Source: Alphaproteobacteria bacterium MarineAlpha12_Bin1 (GTDB taxonomy: Bacteria; Pseudomonadota; Alphaproteobacteria; UBA6615). Taken from it: a stretch of 64,000 bases of DNA. A program made the translations under genes and the position numbers. Shown here piece by piece: positions 53,230 to 62,515 of the stretch; position 1 is the stretch's first letter, and every line of letters starts with the position of its first letter. The notes beneath the pieces are model-generated. The model did no database searches. It saw nothing but the letters and a program-made list of their open reading frames with translations, and was not told where the DNA came from. The stretch covers positions 372,001 through 436,000 of the forward strand of contig PTJY01000002.1 of assembly GCA_002937505.1 (NCBI GenBank). The letters are read 5' to 3'.

Positions 53230-54191
53230 ATACGCCTGCATCCGCTGACCAGAAACAGGGAAAAATTCAGTTTGATGACAACTCTCTGTTACCAGAGCTT
53301 TTTGGTGATCATGATGAACATCTTTTACAGATTGAGCAGTTACTGGATGTAAGATTACGTTACAGAGGGAATAGCTTAGAAATCTCGGGTCCTGAAACTT
53401 CCAGAGAAATTGCGGACCGGGTGATACTATCCCTTTATACACGCCTTAAAAATGATCTTGAGATTAGTGAAGGAGAGGTTAAGGCTGCGGTACGAATTGC
53501 TTCGGGTAACGATATATCTGATGATTATATCCAATTACGCACAAAAAAACGGACGATTAGACCCAGATCCACGAATCAAGCAGCATATATAAAAGCTCTA
53601 GATGAATCTGATTTAGTTTTTGGTTTGGGCCCTGCTGGGACCGGAAAAACTTATCTAGCAGTTGCAGTTGCAGTTACTCACCTATTACAAGGCAAGGTAG
53701 ATCGAATAATATTATCTCGTCCGGCTGTTGAAGCTGGAGAACGGCTTGGATATTTACCTGGTGATTTACAAGAGAAAATAGATCCATATCTACGTCCTCT
53801 TTATGACGCCTTGCATGACATGATGCCAGGCGATCAAGTGGTGCGCCGTATGGCAAGTGGGGAAATAGAGGTTGCGCCATTAGCGTTTATGAGAGGTCGA
53901 ACATTAAGTCACTCATATGCAATTCTAGATGAAGCCCAAAATACTTCAGCCATGCAGATGAAAATGTTTCTTACTCGACTTGGTGAGGGGTCGCGAATGG
54001 CAGTGACGGGGGATATGACACAAATAGATTTACCATCAGGTGTTCGATCCGGTTTAGGAGATGCGTTAGAGGTGTTAGAAGGAGTTTCTGGTGTAAGCAA
54101 AATTAACTTTGATGACACTGACGTTGTTAGACATGATTTGGTTACTCGCATTGTACGTGCTTATGATAAGCATGGATCAACTAAATCGTAA
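53226..54191 (+). CDS. phoH: PhoH-like ATPase
   Basis: A 321-residue protein of the PhoH family. GLGPAGTGKTYLAVAVAVTH is Walker A, RPAVEAGERLGYLPGD follows and YAILDEAQNTSAMQMKMFLT is Walker B. Its function is linked to RNA metabolism and ybeY, which is next. The start is TTG, overlapping miaB by 4 bases (TTGA), with GGGAG 7 bases upstream. Confidence 0.95.
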   Translation: MNTPASADQKQGKIQFDDNSLLPELFGDHDEHLLQIEQLLDVRLRYRGNSLEISGPETSREIADRVILSLYTRLKNDLEISEGEVKAAVRIASGNDISDDYIQLRTKKRTIRPRSTNQAAYIKALDESDLVFGLGPAGTGKTYLAVAVAVTHLLQGKVDRIILSRPAVEAGERLGYLPGDLQEKIDPYLRPLYDALHDMMPGDQVVRRMASGEIEVAPLAFMRGRTLSHSYAILDEAQNTSAMQMKMFLTRLGEGSRMAVTGDMTQIDLPSGVRSGLGDALEVLEGVSGVSKINFDDTDVVRHDLVTRIVRAYDKHGSTKS

Positions 54192-54205
54192 ATGGTTTAA
54201 GAATA

Positions 54206-54763
54206 GTGACGGCGATACCCTCCCATATAAAAAATATTATTTCAGTTGAAATTGTTTCTGATGTTTGGTTGAAACATTTTCCTGAAGCAGAGGCTTTAAA
54301 AAAGCTCACTGGTAGAGTAGCGGAAGCGGTCATTGGGGAGCTGGAGCTTAGGGAGGCAGTTGAGTTAGGTGTTAGGCTAACAGACGATGATGAGATGCGA
54401 ATACTCAACAACTCTTTTAGAGGTAAAGATGAGTCGACGAACGTGCTATCTTTTACGATGGGGGAGAGAGACGTTAACAAGCCTACTCGTGGTTATAAAA
54501 AAGATTTTCCAGAATTATTGGGGGATGTTGTAATAGCTTATGGCACCTGTTTTAGTGAAGCTGAGAGAGAGTATAAACCGTTAAGCAATCATTTGCAGCA
54601 TTTAATAGTACATGGAGTTTTGCATTTATTTGGTTATGATCATGGTAGTAAGGAAAAAGCTAAAGAAATGGAGAGGCTAGAAGCAGATATTTTAGCCCCT
54701 TTGGGTGTACCGAATCCATACGATGACTCCATGATTGTACGAACAAAGAAGGATTTATGTTGA
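54206..54763 (+). CDS. ybeY: YbeY, rRNA maturation endoribonuclease
   Basis: A 185-residue metal-dependent RNase. The signature HGVLHLFGYDH gives His136, His140 and His146, with ELLGDVVIAYGT upstream. It processes 16S rRNA 3' ends and takes part in ribosome quality control. The GTG start is 15 bases after phoH. It overlaps the CorC-type gene by 7 bases. Confidence 0.95.
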   Translation: MTAIPSHIKNIISVEIVSDVWLKHFPEAEALKKLTGRVAEAVIGELELREAVELGVRLTDDDEMRILNNSFRGKDESTNVLSFTMGERDVNKPTRGYKKDFPELLGDVVIAYGTCFSEAEREYKPLSNHLQHLIVHGVLHLFGYDHGSKEKAKEMERLEADILAPLGVPNPYDDSMIVRTKKDLC

Positions 54764-55662
54764 ATATGTCTGAAATCAGCAGACAGATTGATGATAAGGG
54801 AAAAGAAGCGGAAGCTTTACCACATAGAATTCTAGCTACTTTTTTGCGCCTCTTGGGTGCTCGTCGTAATGAAGAAAGCACTGTTCGTGAACATATCGAG
54901 GAGTTGATAGAGGATGTGGATGGATCCACAACACAAATTGGAGAAGATGAAGGAAAATTAATTGTTAACGTTCTTAAGCTTCATGAGCTCACTGCCGAGG
55001 ATGTTATGGTGCCCCGGACAGATATTGTTGCAGTAGATATTTCTAGTAATTTAGAGGTGTTGATCAACATTATGGTAAAGAATGCTCACTCACGCATACC
55101 GGTGTACGATGAGCAGTTAGATAATATAGCTGGGTTTGTTCATATAAAAGACGTTCTATCTTCTTTGCGAAACAGGAGAAGGGAGAGCGTTAGGGATTTA
55201 ACCAGAGAGATTCTTTTCGCTGCTCCATCAGTAAGAGTTTTAGATTTACTTTTGGAAATGAGGGACCGTAGAACGCATATTGCGATAGTTGTGGACGAAT
55301 TTGGAGGAGTTGATGGACTTATTACAATAGAAGACTTGGTGGAAGAGATTGTCGGAGAAATTGAAGACGAGCATGATACTCAAGGCCCGACAATTGTTAT
55401 AAGAGAAGATGGCAGCATTTTGGCTGATGCTAGGAGTGAAATTGAAGAGCTCGAGAAAGTAACAGGAAAATTTGCTTCTGACGAAGAACGTAAAGAAATT
55501 GACACAATAGGAGGTATTGTCTTTAGTCTTGTGGATCGGGTCCCCAGAAGGCGTGAGATAATAACTCACCCCTCCGGATTAGAATTTGAAATTGTAGATG
55601 CAGATTCGCGTCGATTGAAAATGTTGTCTGTGAGGAATTTGCAAAATAAAGTTGAAGATTAA
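54757..55662 (+). CDS. CorC/TlyC-type CBS-domain protein
   Basis: A 301-residue protein with two CBS domains (ELTAEDVMVPRTDIVAVDI and VDEFGGVDGLITIEDLVEEI areas) and a C-terminal CorC_HlyC domain (EKVTGKFAS to FEIVDADSRRLKML). It lacks the DUF21 membrane part of related hemolysin-like proteins. It is annotated as a magnesium/cobalt efflux partner in E. coli, where it lies beside lnt and ybeY as here. AAGGA precedes the ATG. Confidence 0.93.
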   Translation: MLNMSEISRQIDDKGKEAEALPHRILATFLRLLGARRNEESTVREHIEELIEDVDGSTTQIGEDEGKLIVNVLKLHELTAEDVMVPRTDIVAVDISSNLEVLINIMVKNAHSRIPVYDEQLDNIAGFVHIKDVLSSLRNRRRESVRDLTREILFAAPSVRVLDLLLEMRDRRTHIAIVVDEFGGVDGLITIEDLVEEIVGEIEDEHDTQGPTIVIREDGSILADARSEIEELEKVTGKFASDEERKEIDTIGGIVFSLVDRVPRRREIITHPSGLEFEIVDADSRRLKMLSVRNLQNKVED

Positions 55663-55707
55663 ATCATATAAATATTTGAGATTTATAAATGTTTCAATCA
55701 TTTAACG

Positions 55708-57306
55708 ATGTTAAATTCCCTTTATAATAAAGTTTTAAAGTTAAGAGCTGTTAATCGCATAGGGCTGGCTATGCTACTGGGGTTTATGTCGGCCTTGGCT
55801 TTACCTCCTTGGCACATTATTCCGTTAATATTACCTGCTTTTACTGGCTTTATTTGGCTTTTAATTTTAGCAGAAAAATCTCCAAATCCATTGAGGGCCT
55901 CATTTGTGACAGGATGGTTGTTTGGGTTCGGTCATTTTCTTTTAGGAGTTCACTGGATTATAGAACCATTATTAATTGATGGTTCAAGCCATGCTTGGCT
56001 TATACCTTTTGCACTGATTGGTTTGCCGAGTGGTTTAGCAATTTTCATTGGAATTACCAGCCTTTTAACTTCATATATAATACAGTTTTACGGTTTTAGT
56101 GCTCTGGGTAGAATAACATTATTTTCTATAATATGGGTATTTAGCGAGTGGATAAGAGGTTGGTTGTTTTCTGGTTTTCCATGGAACCTAATAGGCTATG
56201 TATGGGCTGATTTAACTGAGGTAATGCAAGCCACTGCTTTTATTGGGGTTTTTGGTCTTAGTTTTGTAACTCTTTTAGCTTCGACAATGCCGGCATTATT
56301 AGTCTCTACTTTAAATTACAAAAAAATTGTTTTGGTTATAACTTTTTCTTTAATTGTTCCTTCTATTTTATGGATAGGGGGCTCAAATAGATTGGCCAGT
56401 GCGCCCACTTACGAAGAACAAGATACAGTGTCAATGGTACCCGGAGTAAGGCTACGAGTTGTTCAGGCAAATATTCCTCAGAAAGATAAATGGAAACCTG
56501 ATTTACAAGCGGCTCATTTGTTAAGATACATCGAAATGAGCAGGAAAGTGACTCCTATTTCTCCTACCCACGTGATTTGGCCAGAAACAGCAATTCCTTT
56601 TATTTTAGAAAAAAACAACTCAATTAGACTTATGTTAGCTTCGGCAGCACCCGAAGAAGGCCTTTTGTTTGCTGGCTCAATTAGTCAAGCGGGGGATGAA
56701 AAGTCCCAATTTAGAAATAGCCTTTATGTAATTAACTCAAAAGGTAAAATTGTAGATCGCTATGATAAGGTACGCTTAGTGCCTTTTGGGGAGTACCTTC
56801 CGTTCGGGAATTTGCTACCGTTTGACAAGATCGTTCCTAGTAAGGCAAGTTTTGTAAGCGGCACTGAATACAGGACGATGGAGCTACCCGGCCTGCCTAA
56901 ACTCGGTCCACTTATTTGTTATGAGGCTATATTTCCCGGTATGTCCTTAAAGGCAAGCGAAAGAGGTGAATGGTTGCTTAATTTAACTAATGATGCTTGG
57001 TTTGGGAAATTTGCAGGCCCTCAACAACATTTGGCTATAGCTTCAACTAGGGCTATCGAAAATGGTGTGCCTATGGTCAGGGCGGCAAACACGGGAATAT
57101 CGGCGATAGTTGACCCCTACGGGCGAAAATTATTAACTATCGGGTTAGGGGAACAGGGTGTGTTAGATAGTGGGTTACCCAAAGCGTTGCCCTTTGCGAC
57201 TATTTATTCAAGATGGAGAGAGACTATACCTATTGGTTTGATTGGTTTAGTTGTTTTGTTATTATGGTATATGGGGTTATTAAAGAGAAATAAGGATCTA
57301 GAGTGA
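55708..57306 (+). CDS. lnt: Lnt, apolipoprotein N-acyltransferase
   Basis: A 532-residue protein with about six N-terminal membrane segments and a nitrilase-like domain in the periplasm. The triad is Glu293 (WPETAIPF), Lys354 (YDKVRLVPFGEYLPF) and Cys404 (GPLICYEAIFPG). It acylates the N-terminal Cys of lipoproteins, such as those in this window, as the last step of lipoprotein maturation. It follows the CorC gene by 45 bases. Confidence 0.97.
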   Translation: MLNSLYNKVLKLRAVNRIGLAMLLGFMSALALPPWHIIPLILPAFTGFIWLLILAEKSPNPLRASFVTGWLFGFGHFLLGVHWIIEPLLIDGSSHAWLIPFALIGLPSGLAIFIGITSLLTSYIIQFYGFSALGRITLFSIIWVFSEWIRGWLFSGFPWNLIGYVWADLTEVMQATAFIGVFGLSFVTLLASTMPALLVSTLNYKKIVLVITFSLIVPSILWIGGSNRLASAPTYEEQDTVSMVPGVRLRVVQANIPQKDKWKPDLQAAHLLRYIEMSRKVTPISPTHVIWPETAIPFILEKNNSIRLMLASAAPEEGLLFAGSISQAGDEKSQFRNSLYVINSKGKIVDRYDKVRLVPFGEYLPFGNLLPFDKIVPSKASFVSGTEYRTMELPGLPKLGPLICYEAIFPGMSLKASERGEWLLNLTNDAWFGKFAGPQQHLAIASTRAIENGVPMVRAANTGISAIVDPYGRKLLTIGLGEQGVLDSGLPKALPFATIYSRWRETIPIGLIGLVVLLLWYMGLLKRNKDLE

Positions 57307-57456
57307 TTCCGACCCTCTGATGGGTTAATTTAACTTTGGAAAAAATACTTGTTCCAAGCAAAACACCGGGGATTTATCTTTTTTTGACTAGATAAACTCT
57401 TTTCTTCCAAGCACACTAATTGATTGAGTTTTTAAAACTAATAAGGAGTGACAAAC

Positions 57457-58623
57457 TTGTTAAAAGCCGATTATCTTTTTACTAGTGAATCTGTTTCAGA
57501 GGGCCATCCTGACAAAGTTTGCGATTGCATTTCCGATGCGGTCGTTGATGCATTTTTATCTGCAGACCCTCATAGTCGTGTGGCAGTTGAGACTTTAACA
57601 ACCACAAACAGGGTAGTGTTGGCTGGGGAGGTTAGAGGACCTGAATATTTAGATAGTTCATATATAGAATCAATTGCTCGAGAAGTTGTCCGCGATATTG
57701 GTTATGAACAAAAAGGTTTTCATTGGGAAAAAATGATTGTTGACTCTTTTATACATTCGCAGTCACCAGATATTGCCCTTGGAGTTGATGCCGCGGGCAA
57801 TAAAGACGAGGGAGCAGGAGATCAGGGTCTAATGTTTGGGTATGCATGTGATGAGACTCCTTCACTTATGCCGGCTCCAATTTACTATGCACACGCCATT
57901 CTTAAATCACTTTCTGAGGCACGTCATTCTGGGCTAGAGCCTGGCCTTGGGCCGGACTCGAAGAGTCAGGTCACTTTGCGCTACGAAAATAATGTTCCAG
58001 TTGGTACTACTTCGGTTGTTGTGTCAACTCAGCATGATGAAACCTTAAGCCAACAAGATGTTCGGGATATAGTTAGGCCACATGTTTTAAAAACTTTACC
58101 GGATGGATGGATGTGTTCAGAAGACTCTTTTTACGTTAACCCCACGGGAAGATTTGTTGTAGGAGGCCCTGATGGAGATACAGGCCTTACTGGAAGGAAA
58201 ATAATTGTCGACACTTACGGGGGGGCTGCTCCACATGGTGGAGGGGCTTTTTCAGGGAAAGACCCCACCAAAGTTGACAGATCAGCAGCATATGCCACTC
58301 GTTATCTTGCAAAAAATGTTGTGGCAGCCGGTCTTGCTGATCGATGTTGTATACAGATTGCTTATGCTATTGGTGTTTCTCATCCTTTATCGGTATACGT
58401 CGACACTTATGGCACTGGTAAAGTTGAGGAAGAGAAGCTAGCAAGAACTTTACGGGAAGCGATAGATCTAAGTCCGCGCGGGATAAGAGAGTATCTTGAA
58501 CTGAGCAAACCTATATATGCTCGTACTGCGGCTTATGGCCATTTTGGGAGAGATCCTCAAGCAGATGGAGGTTTTTCTTGGGAAAAAACTGATCTAGCTG
58601 ACACATTAAAGGCACAGTTTTGA
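57457..58623 (+). CDS. metK: MetK, S-adenosylmethionine synthetase
   Basis: The 388-residue enzyme makes SAM from methionine and [42 protein letters not shown] and [19 protein letters not shown] are diagnostic. I choose the TTG at 57457 because AAGGAG at 57443-57448 is 8 bases before it; a GTG at 57448 would lie in the ribosome site. In many alphaproteobacteria an Xre regulator stands between lnt and metK; none is here. No SAM riboswitch is recognisable in the leader. Confidence 0.96.
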   Translation: MLKADYLFTSESVSEGHPDKVCDCISDAVVDAFLSADPHSRVAVETLTTTNRVVLAGEVRGPEYLDSSYIESIAREVVRDIGYEQKGFHWEKMIVDSFIHSQSPDIALGVDAAGNKDEGAGDQGLMFGYACDETPSLMPAPIYYAHAILKSLSEARHSGLEPGLGPDSKSQVTLRYENNVPVGTTSVVVSTQHDETLSQQDVRDIVRPHVLKTLPDGWMCSEDSFYVNPTGRFVVGGPDGDTGLTGRKIIVDTYGGAAPHGGGAFSGKDPTKVDRSAAYATRYLAKNVVAAGLADRCCIQIAYAIGVSHPLSVYVDTYGTGKVEEEKLARTLREAIDLSPRGIREYLELSKPIYARTAAYGHFGRDPQADGGFSWEKTDLADTLKAQF

Positions 58624-58666
58624 CCAATCACATGTATTAATTCTATTATTTATGGAAATATAAGTT

Positions 58667-59359
58667 TTGCAGCATAAAAAACGTTTTTATGGCCGTAGGT
58701 TAATTCGTAGCTTACGACAAAAAGAAAAAATTCTAATGGAAACGTTTTTGCCTGAAATAGAGCTCGTTCCTTCGCCTGATGGAACTTTTTTGGATTTAAG
58801 TGCTCACTTTGGTGAATCTAAAAAGGAATTTTGGTTAGAAGTCGGTTTTGGCAAAGGTGAACATCTTTTATGGCAAGCACAAAATAATAAGGAAATAGGT
58901 TTTATTGGAGCAGAGCCCTTCCAGAATGGAGTGGCAAGCATCTTATCAAAAATAAAAGAAAAAAATATAAGTAATATAAGAATTTTTCCTGATGTCGTTT
59001 CTCAAATTCTTCATAGTTTACCGTCGCAATCTATAAACAGAATTTTTGTACTATTTCCTGATCCTTGGCCGAAATCTCGCCACCAGAAACGTCGTTTAAT
59101 TAATATAGAAACCCTTGATCTTTTTGCCAGGATTATGATTGATTCTGCAGAACTACGTCTGGCTACTGATGATTCTGAGTACGCTTCCTGGATGTTACGG
59201 CTTGGGTTATCACATGCATCATTTGAGTGGACAGCACGACGTCCAGATGATTGGAGGATTCGCCCAGATGATTGGCCAGTTACGAGGTATGAAGAGAAAA
59301 ACAGAAGTGGAGGATTAGGTCCTGTGTATTTGCGCTTTGTTCGATTGCCACGCAATTAA
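58667..59359 (+). CDS. trmB: TrmB, tRNA (guanine-N7-)-methyltransferase
   Basis: A 230-residue SAM enzyme. WLEVGFGKGEHLLWQA is the SAM loop, IGAEPFQNGVASIL and VLFPDPWPKSRHQKRRLIN follow, the last a TrmB hallmark with the catalytic Asp. It methylates G46 of tRNA. The TTG start is chosen because the next in-frame sequence (HKKRFYGRRLIRSLRQ) is the normal N-terminal region. A promoter and attenuator-like leader follow for rimP. Confidence 0.95.
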   Translation: MQHKKRFYGRRLIRSLRQKEKILMETFLPEIELVPSPDGTFLDLSAHFGESKKEFWLEVGFGKGEHLLWQAQNNKEIGFIGAEPFQNGVASILSKIKEKNISNIRIFPDVVSQILHSLPSQSINRIFVLFPDPWPKSRHQKRRLINIETLDLFARIMIDSAELRLATDDSEYASWMLRLGLSHASFEWTARRPDDWRIRPDDWPVTRYEEKNRSGGLGPVYLRFVRLPRN

Positions 59360-59378
59360 AGTAATTAGTTAGGAATGC

Positions 59379-59406
59379 TTGCTTTTTATTTGTTATAGCC
59401 TATATT
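59379..59406 (+). promoter_or_regulatory. Sigma-70-like promoter for rimP-nusA-infB
   Basis: TTGCTT at 59379-59384 and TATATT at 59401-59406 are separated by 16 bases. The predicted start near 59413 would give a leader of about 125 bases before rimP that includes a hairpin and a terminator. Inferred from sequence only. Confidence 0.5.
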
Positions 59407-59417
59407 CAACGAATAAA

Positions 59418-59478
59418 ACCCAGTTGTCTCTTATAAGAGAACAAGGGGTGGCCCGGAAAAACCGGAGCCACCTTTTTT
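59418..59478 (+). promoter_or_regulatory. Attenuator-like leader of rimP (hairpin plus terminator)
   Basis: An intrinsic terminator (stem GGTGGC-CCGG/CCGG-GCCACC at 59447-59472 with a T run to 59478) lies 60 bases before the rimP start. Just upstream the palindrome TCTCTTATAAGAGA (59427-59440) can be extended outward, ACCC pairing with GGGGT (59418-59449), which overlaps the first 3 bases of the terminator stem. The two folds exclude each other in part. Rfam describes a rimP leader attenuator in alphaproteobacteria and this may be one. Confidence 0.65.
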
Positions 59479-59538
59479 ATTATTGTTGCCTACATGTAAT
59501 TAGGGTTTGGCTTTTATTTATTTAATGAGATAAACCGA

Positions 59539-60060
59539 ATGAACTTAGTTAGTGATAATGTACAAACCAATATAGTACTTGATTTAATTGAGCCATCGTT
59601 AATAGATCTTGGCTATGAAGTTGTACGAGTCCGCCTTTTTGGTGATGACCGCGTTGTCCTGCAGGTGATGATAGATAAGGCTGATTTGACTGAGGTTACT
59701 GTTGAAGATTGTAAATTGGTTAGTAGTACAATATCTACCTTGCTTGATGTTGAAGACCCAATCTCAACATCTTATGAGCTAGAGGTTAGCTCACCTGGTC
59801 TTGATCGCCCATTGACCAGAACAAAGCATTTTCAAAGCTATATTGGTAGCAATGCTAGACTTGAATTAAAGACGGCACTAGATGGTAGGCGTCGCTTTAA
59901 GGGTCGTTTATTAGGAATAGAAGAAAATAATATAAAGATTATGGTTTCTGTTGATTCTAAGGATGTAGAAGTTTTTCTACCTTTTGAGACAATAGATAGT
60001 GCGAATATTTTAATATCTGATGAACTATTTACTTCTGTACGACGGGAACAAGGAAACTAA
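59539..60060 (+). CDS. rimP: RimP, ribosome maturation factor
   Basis: A 173-residue small-subunit assembly factor. IEPSLIDLGYEVVRVRLFGD near the N-terminus and YELEVSSPGLDRPLTRTKHF are the family blocks, followed by a C-terminal SH3-like part (FKGRLLGIEENNIKI). It opens the rimP-nusA-ylxR-infB operon. Expression may be governed by the leader above it. Confidence 0.96.
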   Translation: MNLVSDNVQTNIVLDLIEPSLIDLGYEVVRVRLFGDDRVVLQVMIDKADLTEVTVEDCKLVSSTISTLLDVEDPISTSYELEVSSPGLDRPLTRTKHFQSYIGSNARLELKTALDGRRRFKGRLLGIEENNIKIMVSVDSKDVEVFLPFETIDSANILISDELFTSVRREQGN

Positions 60061-60072
60061 AGGTAAAAGAAG

Positions 60073-61743
60073 ATGGATGGAGGCCCTAGCAGGATTGAGA
60101 TGTTAGCTGTCGCTGAGGCGGTGGCTCGTGATAAGGGTATTGAGCGTGAAGAAGTTTTAGAAGCGATGGAGCAGGCAATTCAGAAGGCTGGTCGTTCTAA
60201 ATATGGTCCTGAGCACGATATCAGGGTCAGCATTGGTCGGGAATCCGGCCACATATCAATGGCGCGGTATAGGGAGGTCGTTGAGGAGGTTGAAGATGAA
60301 AACACTCAACTTACAATCGATCAAGCTCAGGTAGAGAAGGATAACGTTTCGATAGGGGATTTTCTAATTGATGAATTACCCCCGATTGATTTTGGTCGAA
60401 TTGCAGCACAAACGGCTAAACAAGTTATAGTTCAGAGGGTTAGAGATGCAGAAAGAGAACGTCAATATGAAGAGTATAAAGATCGATCAGGTGAGATAGT
60501 AAATGGTCTAGTGAAACGTGTTGAGTATGGTAATGTAACAGTTGACCTAGGGCGCGGTGAGGCGGTCTTGAGGAGGGACGAGAGTCTTCCAAGAGAAAAC
60601 TTTAGAACTGGGGATAGGGTTAGGGCTTATATTTATGATGTAAGAAGAGAAGCTCGTGGGCCACAGATCTTTCTTACGCGGACACGCCCTGAATTCATGA
60701 AAGCATTATTTGCTCAAGAGGTCCCAGAAATTTATGATTCGATAATTGAAATTCGTTCTGCGGCCAGAGATCCAGGAAGCCGCGCCAAAATAGCAGTGCT
60801 CTCTAAAGATGCCTCTATTGATCCAGTTGGAGCATGCGTTGGGATGCGAGGAAGTAGAGTGCAGGCAGTTGTGGGCGAGCTTCAGGGAGAAAAGATAGAT
60901 ATTATTCCTTGGTCCCCGGATACTGCAACGTTTGTTGTTAACGCTCTTGCTCCGGCTGAGGTTACAAAAGTTGTTATAGACGAAGAGGTTAACAAAATTG
61001 AGGTGGTTGTCCCTGATGAACAGCTTTCTCTGGCGATTGGTAGGCGAGGTCAGAATGTTCGACTTGCTTCAATTTTAAGTGGTTGGGATATAGATATTCT
61101 AACTGAGGAGGAGGAATCACAACGACGTCAAGAGGAGTTTAATCTACGAAGTCAGATGTTTATAGAAGCTCTTGATATAGAAGATGTTATAGCACACTTA
61201 ATGGTAACAGAAGGCTTTGCTTCTGTAGAAGAGGTTGCTTTTGTTCCAGTTGGTGATCTATCGGTTATCGAAGGTTTTGATAATGAAATATCAGAAGAAT
61301 TACAATTAAGGGCTCGCAATTGGTTAGAGGAACGTGATTCAAAACTTGATGTGGAGAGAAAAAAATTAGGCGTTGAAAATGCTGTTATTGATCTTCAGCA
61401 TTTATCTTTATCTCAGGCTGTTTTATTGGGTAAGAATAGTATTCGCACAATAGATGATATAGCTGGTCTAACCCCTGACGAATTAAGATTTTTGCTTATG
61501 GAAATAGAAACAGAAGTAAAGGTTGATGATTTGTGGGAGATGACCGAAAGCGATGTTAGTCGACTCGTAAGAAACAGCCCCGTTAATGGGGATGAGGCTA
61601 ATTCTATCATAATGGCAGCAAGACAGTTGATTTATGGCGATGATGTTTTAAAGCCTGAACCTATCACTGAAGCCGATGAAGATATGGGTGAGCCAAACCC
61701 TGGTTCTAAAGATGTTCCCATTTTACCTTCTGTTAGCGATTAA
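60073..61743 (+). CDS. nusA: NusA, transcription elongation/termination factor
   Basis: A 556-residue protein. The N-terminal domain binds RNA polymerase (EMLAVAEAVARDKGIEREEV). An S1 domain (EIVNGLVKRVEYGNVTVDLG) and two KH domains (IDPVGACVGMRGSRVQAVVG and LSLAIGRRGQNVRLAS) follow, with helix-hairpin-helix repeats at the C-terminus that are typical of proteobacteria. It acts in pausing, termination and antitermination. It lies 12 bases after rimP. Confidence 0.97.
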   Translation: MDGGPSRIEMLAVAEAVARDKGIEREEVLEAMEQAIQKAGRSKYGPEHDIRVSIGRESGHISMARYREVVEEVEDENTQLTIDQAQVEKDNVSIGDFLIDELPPIDFGRIAAQTAKQVIVQRVRDAERERQYEEYKDRSGEIVNGLVKRVEYGNVTVDLGRGEAVLRRDESLPRENFRTGDRVRAYIYDVRREARGPQIFLTRTRPEFMKALFAQEVPEIYDSIIEIRSAARDPGSRAKIAVLSKDASIDPVGACVGMRGSRVQAVVGELQGEKIDIIPWSPDTATFVVNALAPAEVTKVVIDEEVNKIEVVVPDEQLSLAIGRRGQNVRLASILSGWDIDILTEEEESQRRQEEFNLRSQMFIEALDIEDVIAHLMVTEGFASVEEVAFVPVGDLSVIEGFDNEISEELQLRARNWLEERDSKLDVERKKLGVENAVIDLQHLSLSQAVLLGKNSIRTIDDIAGLTPDELRFLLMEIETEVKVDDLWEMTESDVSRLVRNSPVNGDEANSIIMAARQLIYGDDVLKPEPITEADEDMGEPNPGSKDVPILPSVSD

Positions 61744-61761
61744 AAGAAGGAAGAAGTTGGA

Positions 61762-62511
61762 ATGCATCAGATGGCTAGAAAGGAAAATAACAGGAATTTA
61801 TTGAACTCCATTAAAGATGGAGGTCAGTTTCATCGTTGCATATTATCAGGAGATAAATTGCTGCGTGAAGAGTTGGTTCGTTTTATATTGGGCCCTGATA
61901 ATACTGTTTTTCCTGATGTTACTGGTCGTGCACAAGGTCAAGGATATTGGTTAACAGGCAGACACGATATGATAGTAAAGGCTTGTGAAAAAAATGTTTT
62001 TCAGGATGTTTTCGAGAAGTCTGTAACCCCGATGACTGGCCCTGAGGGACAAACGTTAGCGGATATAGTTGATGTCCAATTATCAAGAAGATGTTTGGAA
62101 GCTATAGGGTTAGCGAGGAAGGCCAATAACCTGAAAATTGGATTTGACAAAGTTTACAAAACACTCAGAAATCTGTCTGAAAAAAGTAATACCGGTGCAT
62201 CAGGGCAGAGACCTTCCATAGTACTTACATCAATAGATGCTTCTGAAAATGGGCAAGCAAAAATTAATGCTTTAGGGAGACATTTGGTGAAGGCTGGTAT
62301 AGATATAGTTCAGTTGCGATTGTTTAACTCTACGGTAATGGGAAAGGTAGTTGGTCGTGAGCGGATAGTTTACACATTTTTTGAAAAACGGGGAACTAGC
62401 GTCCAGCTCTATAATGCGGCAATTAAGCTTGCCACTTATCGTGGGATTACAGATCAAATTGGTTTCAGATCTAGTGAAATAAATTTTTCTAATGGAGCTA
62501 GCGCGGATTAG
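61762..62511 (+). CDS. YlxR-YlxQ-like fused RNA-binding protein
   Basis: A 249-residue protein. Residues 20-90 show the YlxR (DUF448) pattern [20 protein letters not shown] and [16 protein letters not shown], and 105-200 resemble the L7Ae/L30e fold ([20 protein letters not shown]). YlxR proteins bind RNase P RNA or rRNA; YlxQ-like domains bind kink-turns. It lies between nusA and infB, the standard order. The start may be at 61762 or at the internal ATG four codons later (61771). Confidence 0.9.
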   Translation: MHQMARKENNRNLLNSIKDGGQFHRCILSGDKLLREELVRFILGPDNTVFPDVTGRAQGQGYWLTGRHDMIVKACEKNVFQDVFEKSVTPMTGPEGQTLADIVDVQLSRRCLEAIGLARKANNLKIGFDKVYKTLRNLSEKSNTGASGQRPSIVLTSIDASENGQAKINALGRHLVKAGIDIVQLRLFNSTVMGKVVGRERIVYTFFEKRGTSVQLYNAAIKLATYRGITDQIGFRSSEINFSNGASAD

Positions 62512-62515
62512 ACTC

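Noticed and set aside
57307-57456. Possible SAM riboswitch before metK
   Set aside because: The leader has a TTGGAA/TTCCAA pair and a TTTATC/GATAAA pair but none of the conserved cores of SAM-II or SAM/SAH that I recognise.
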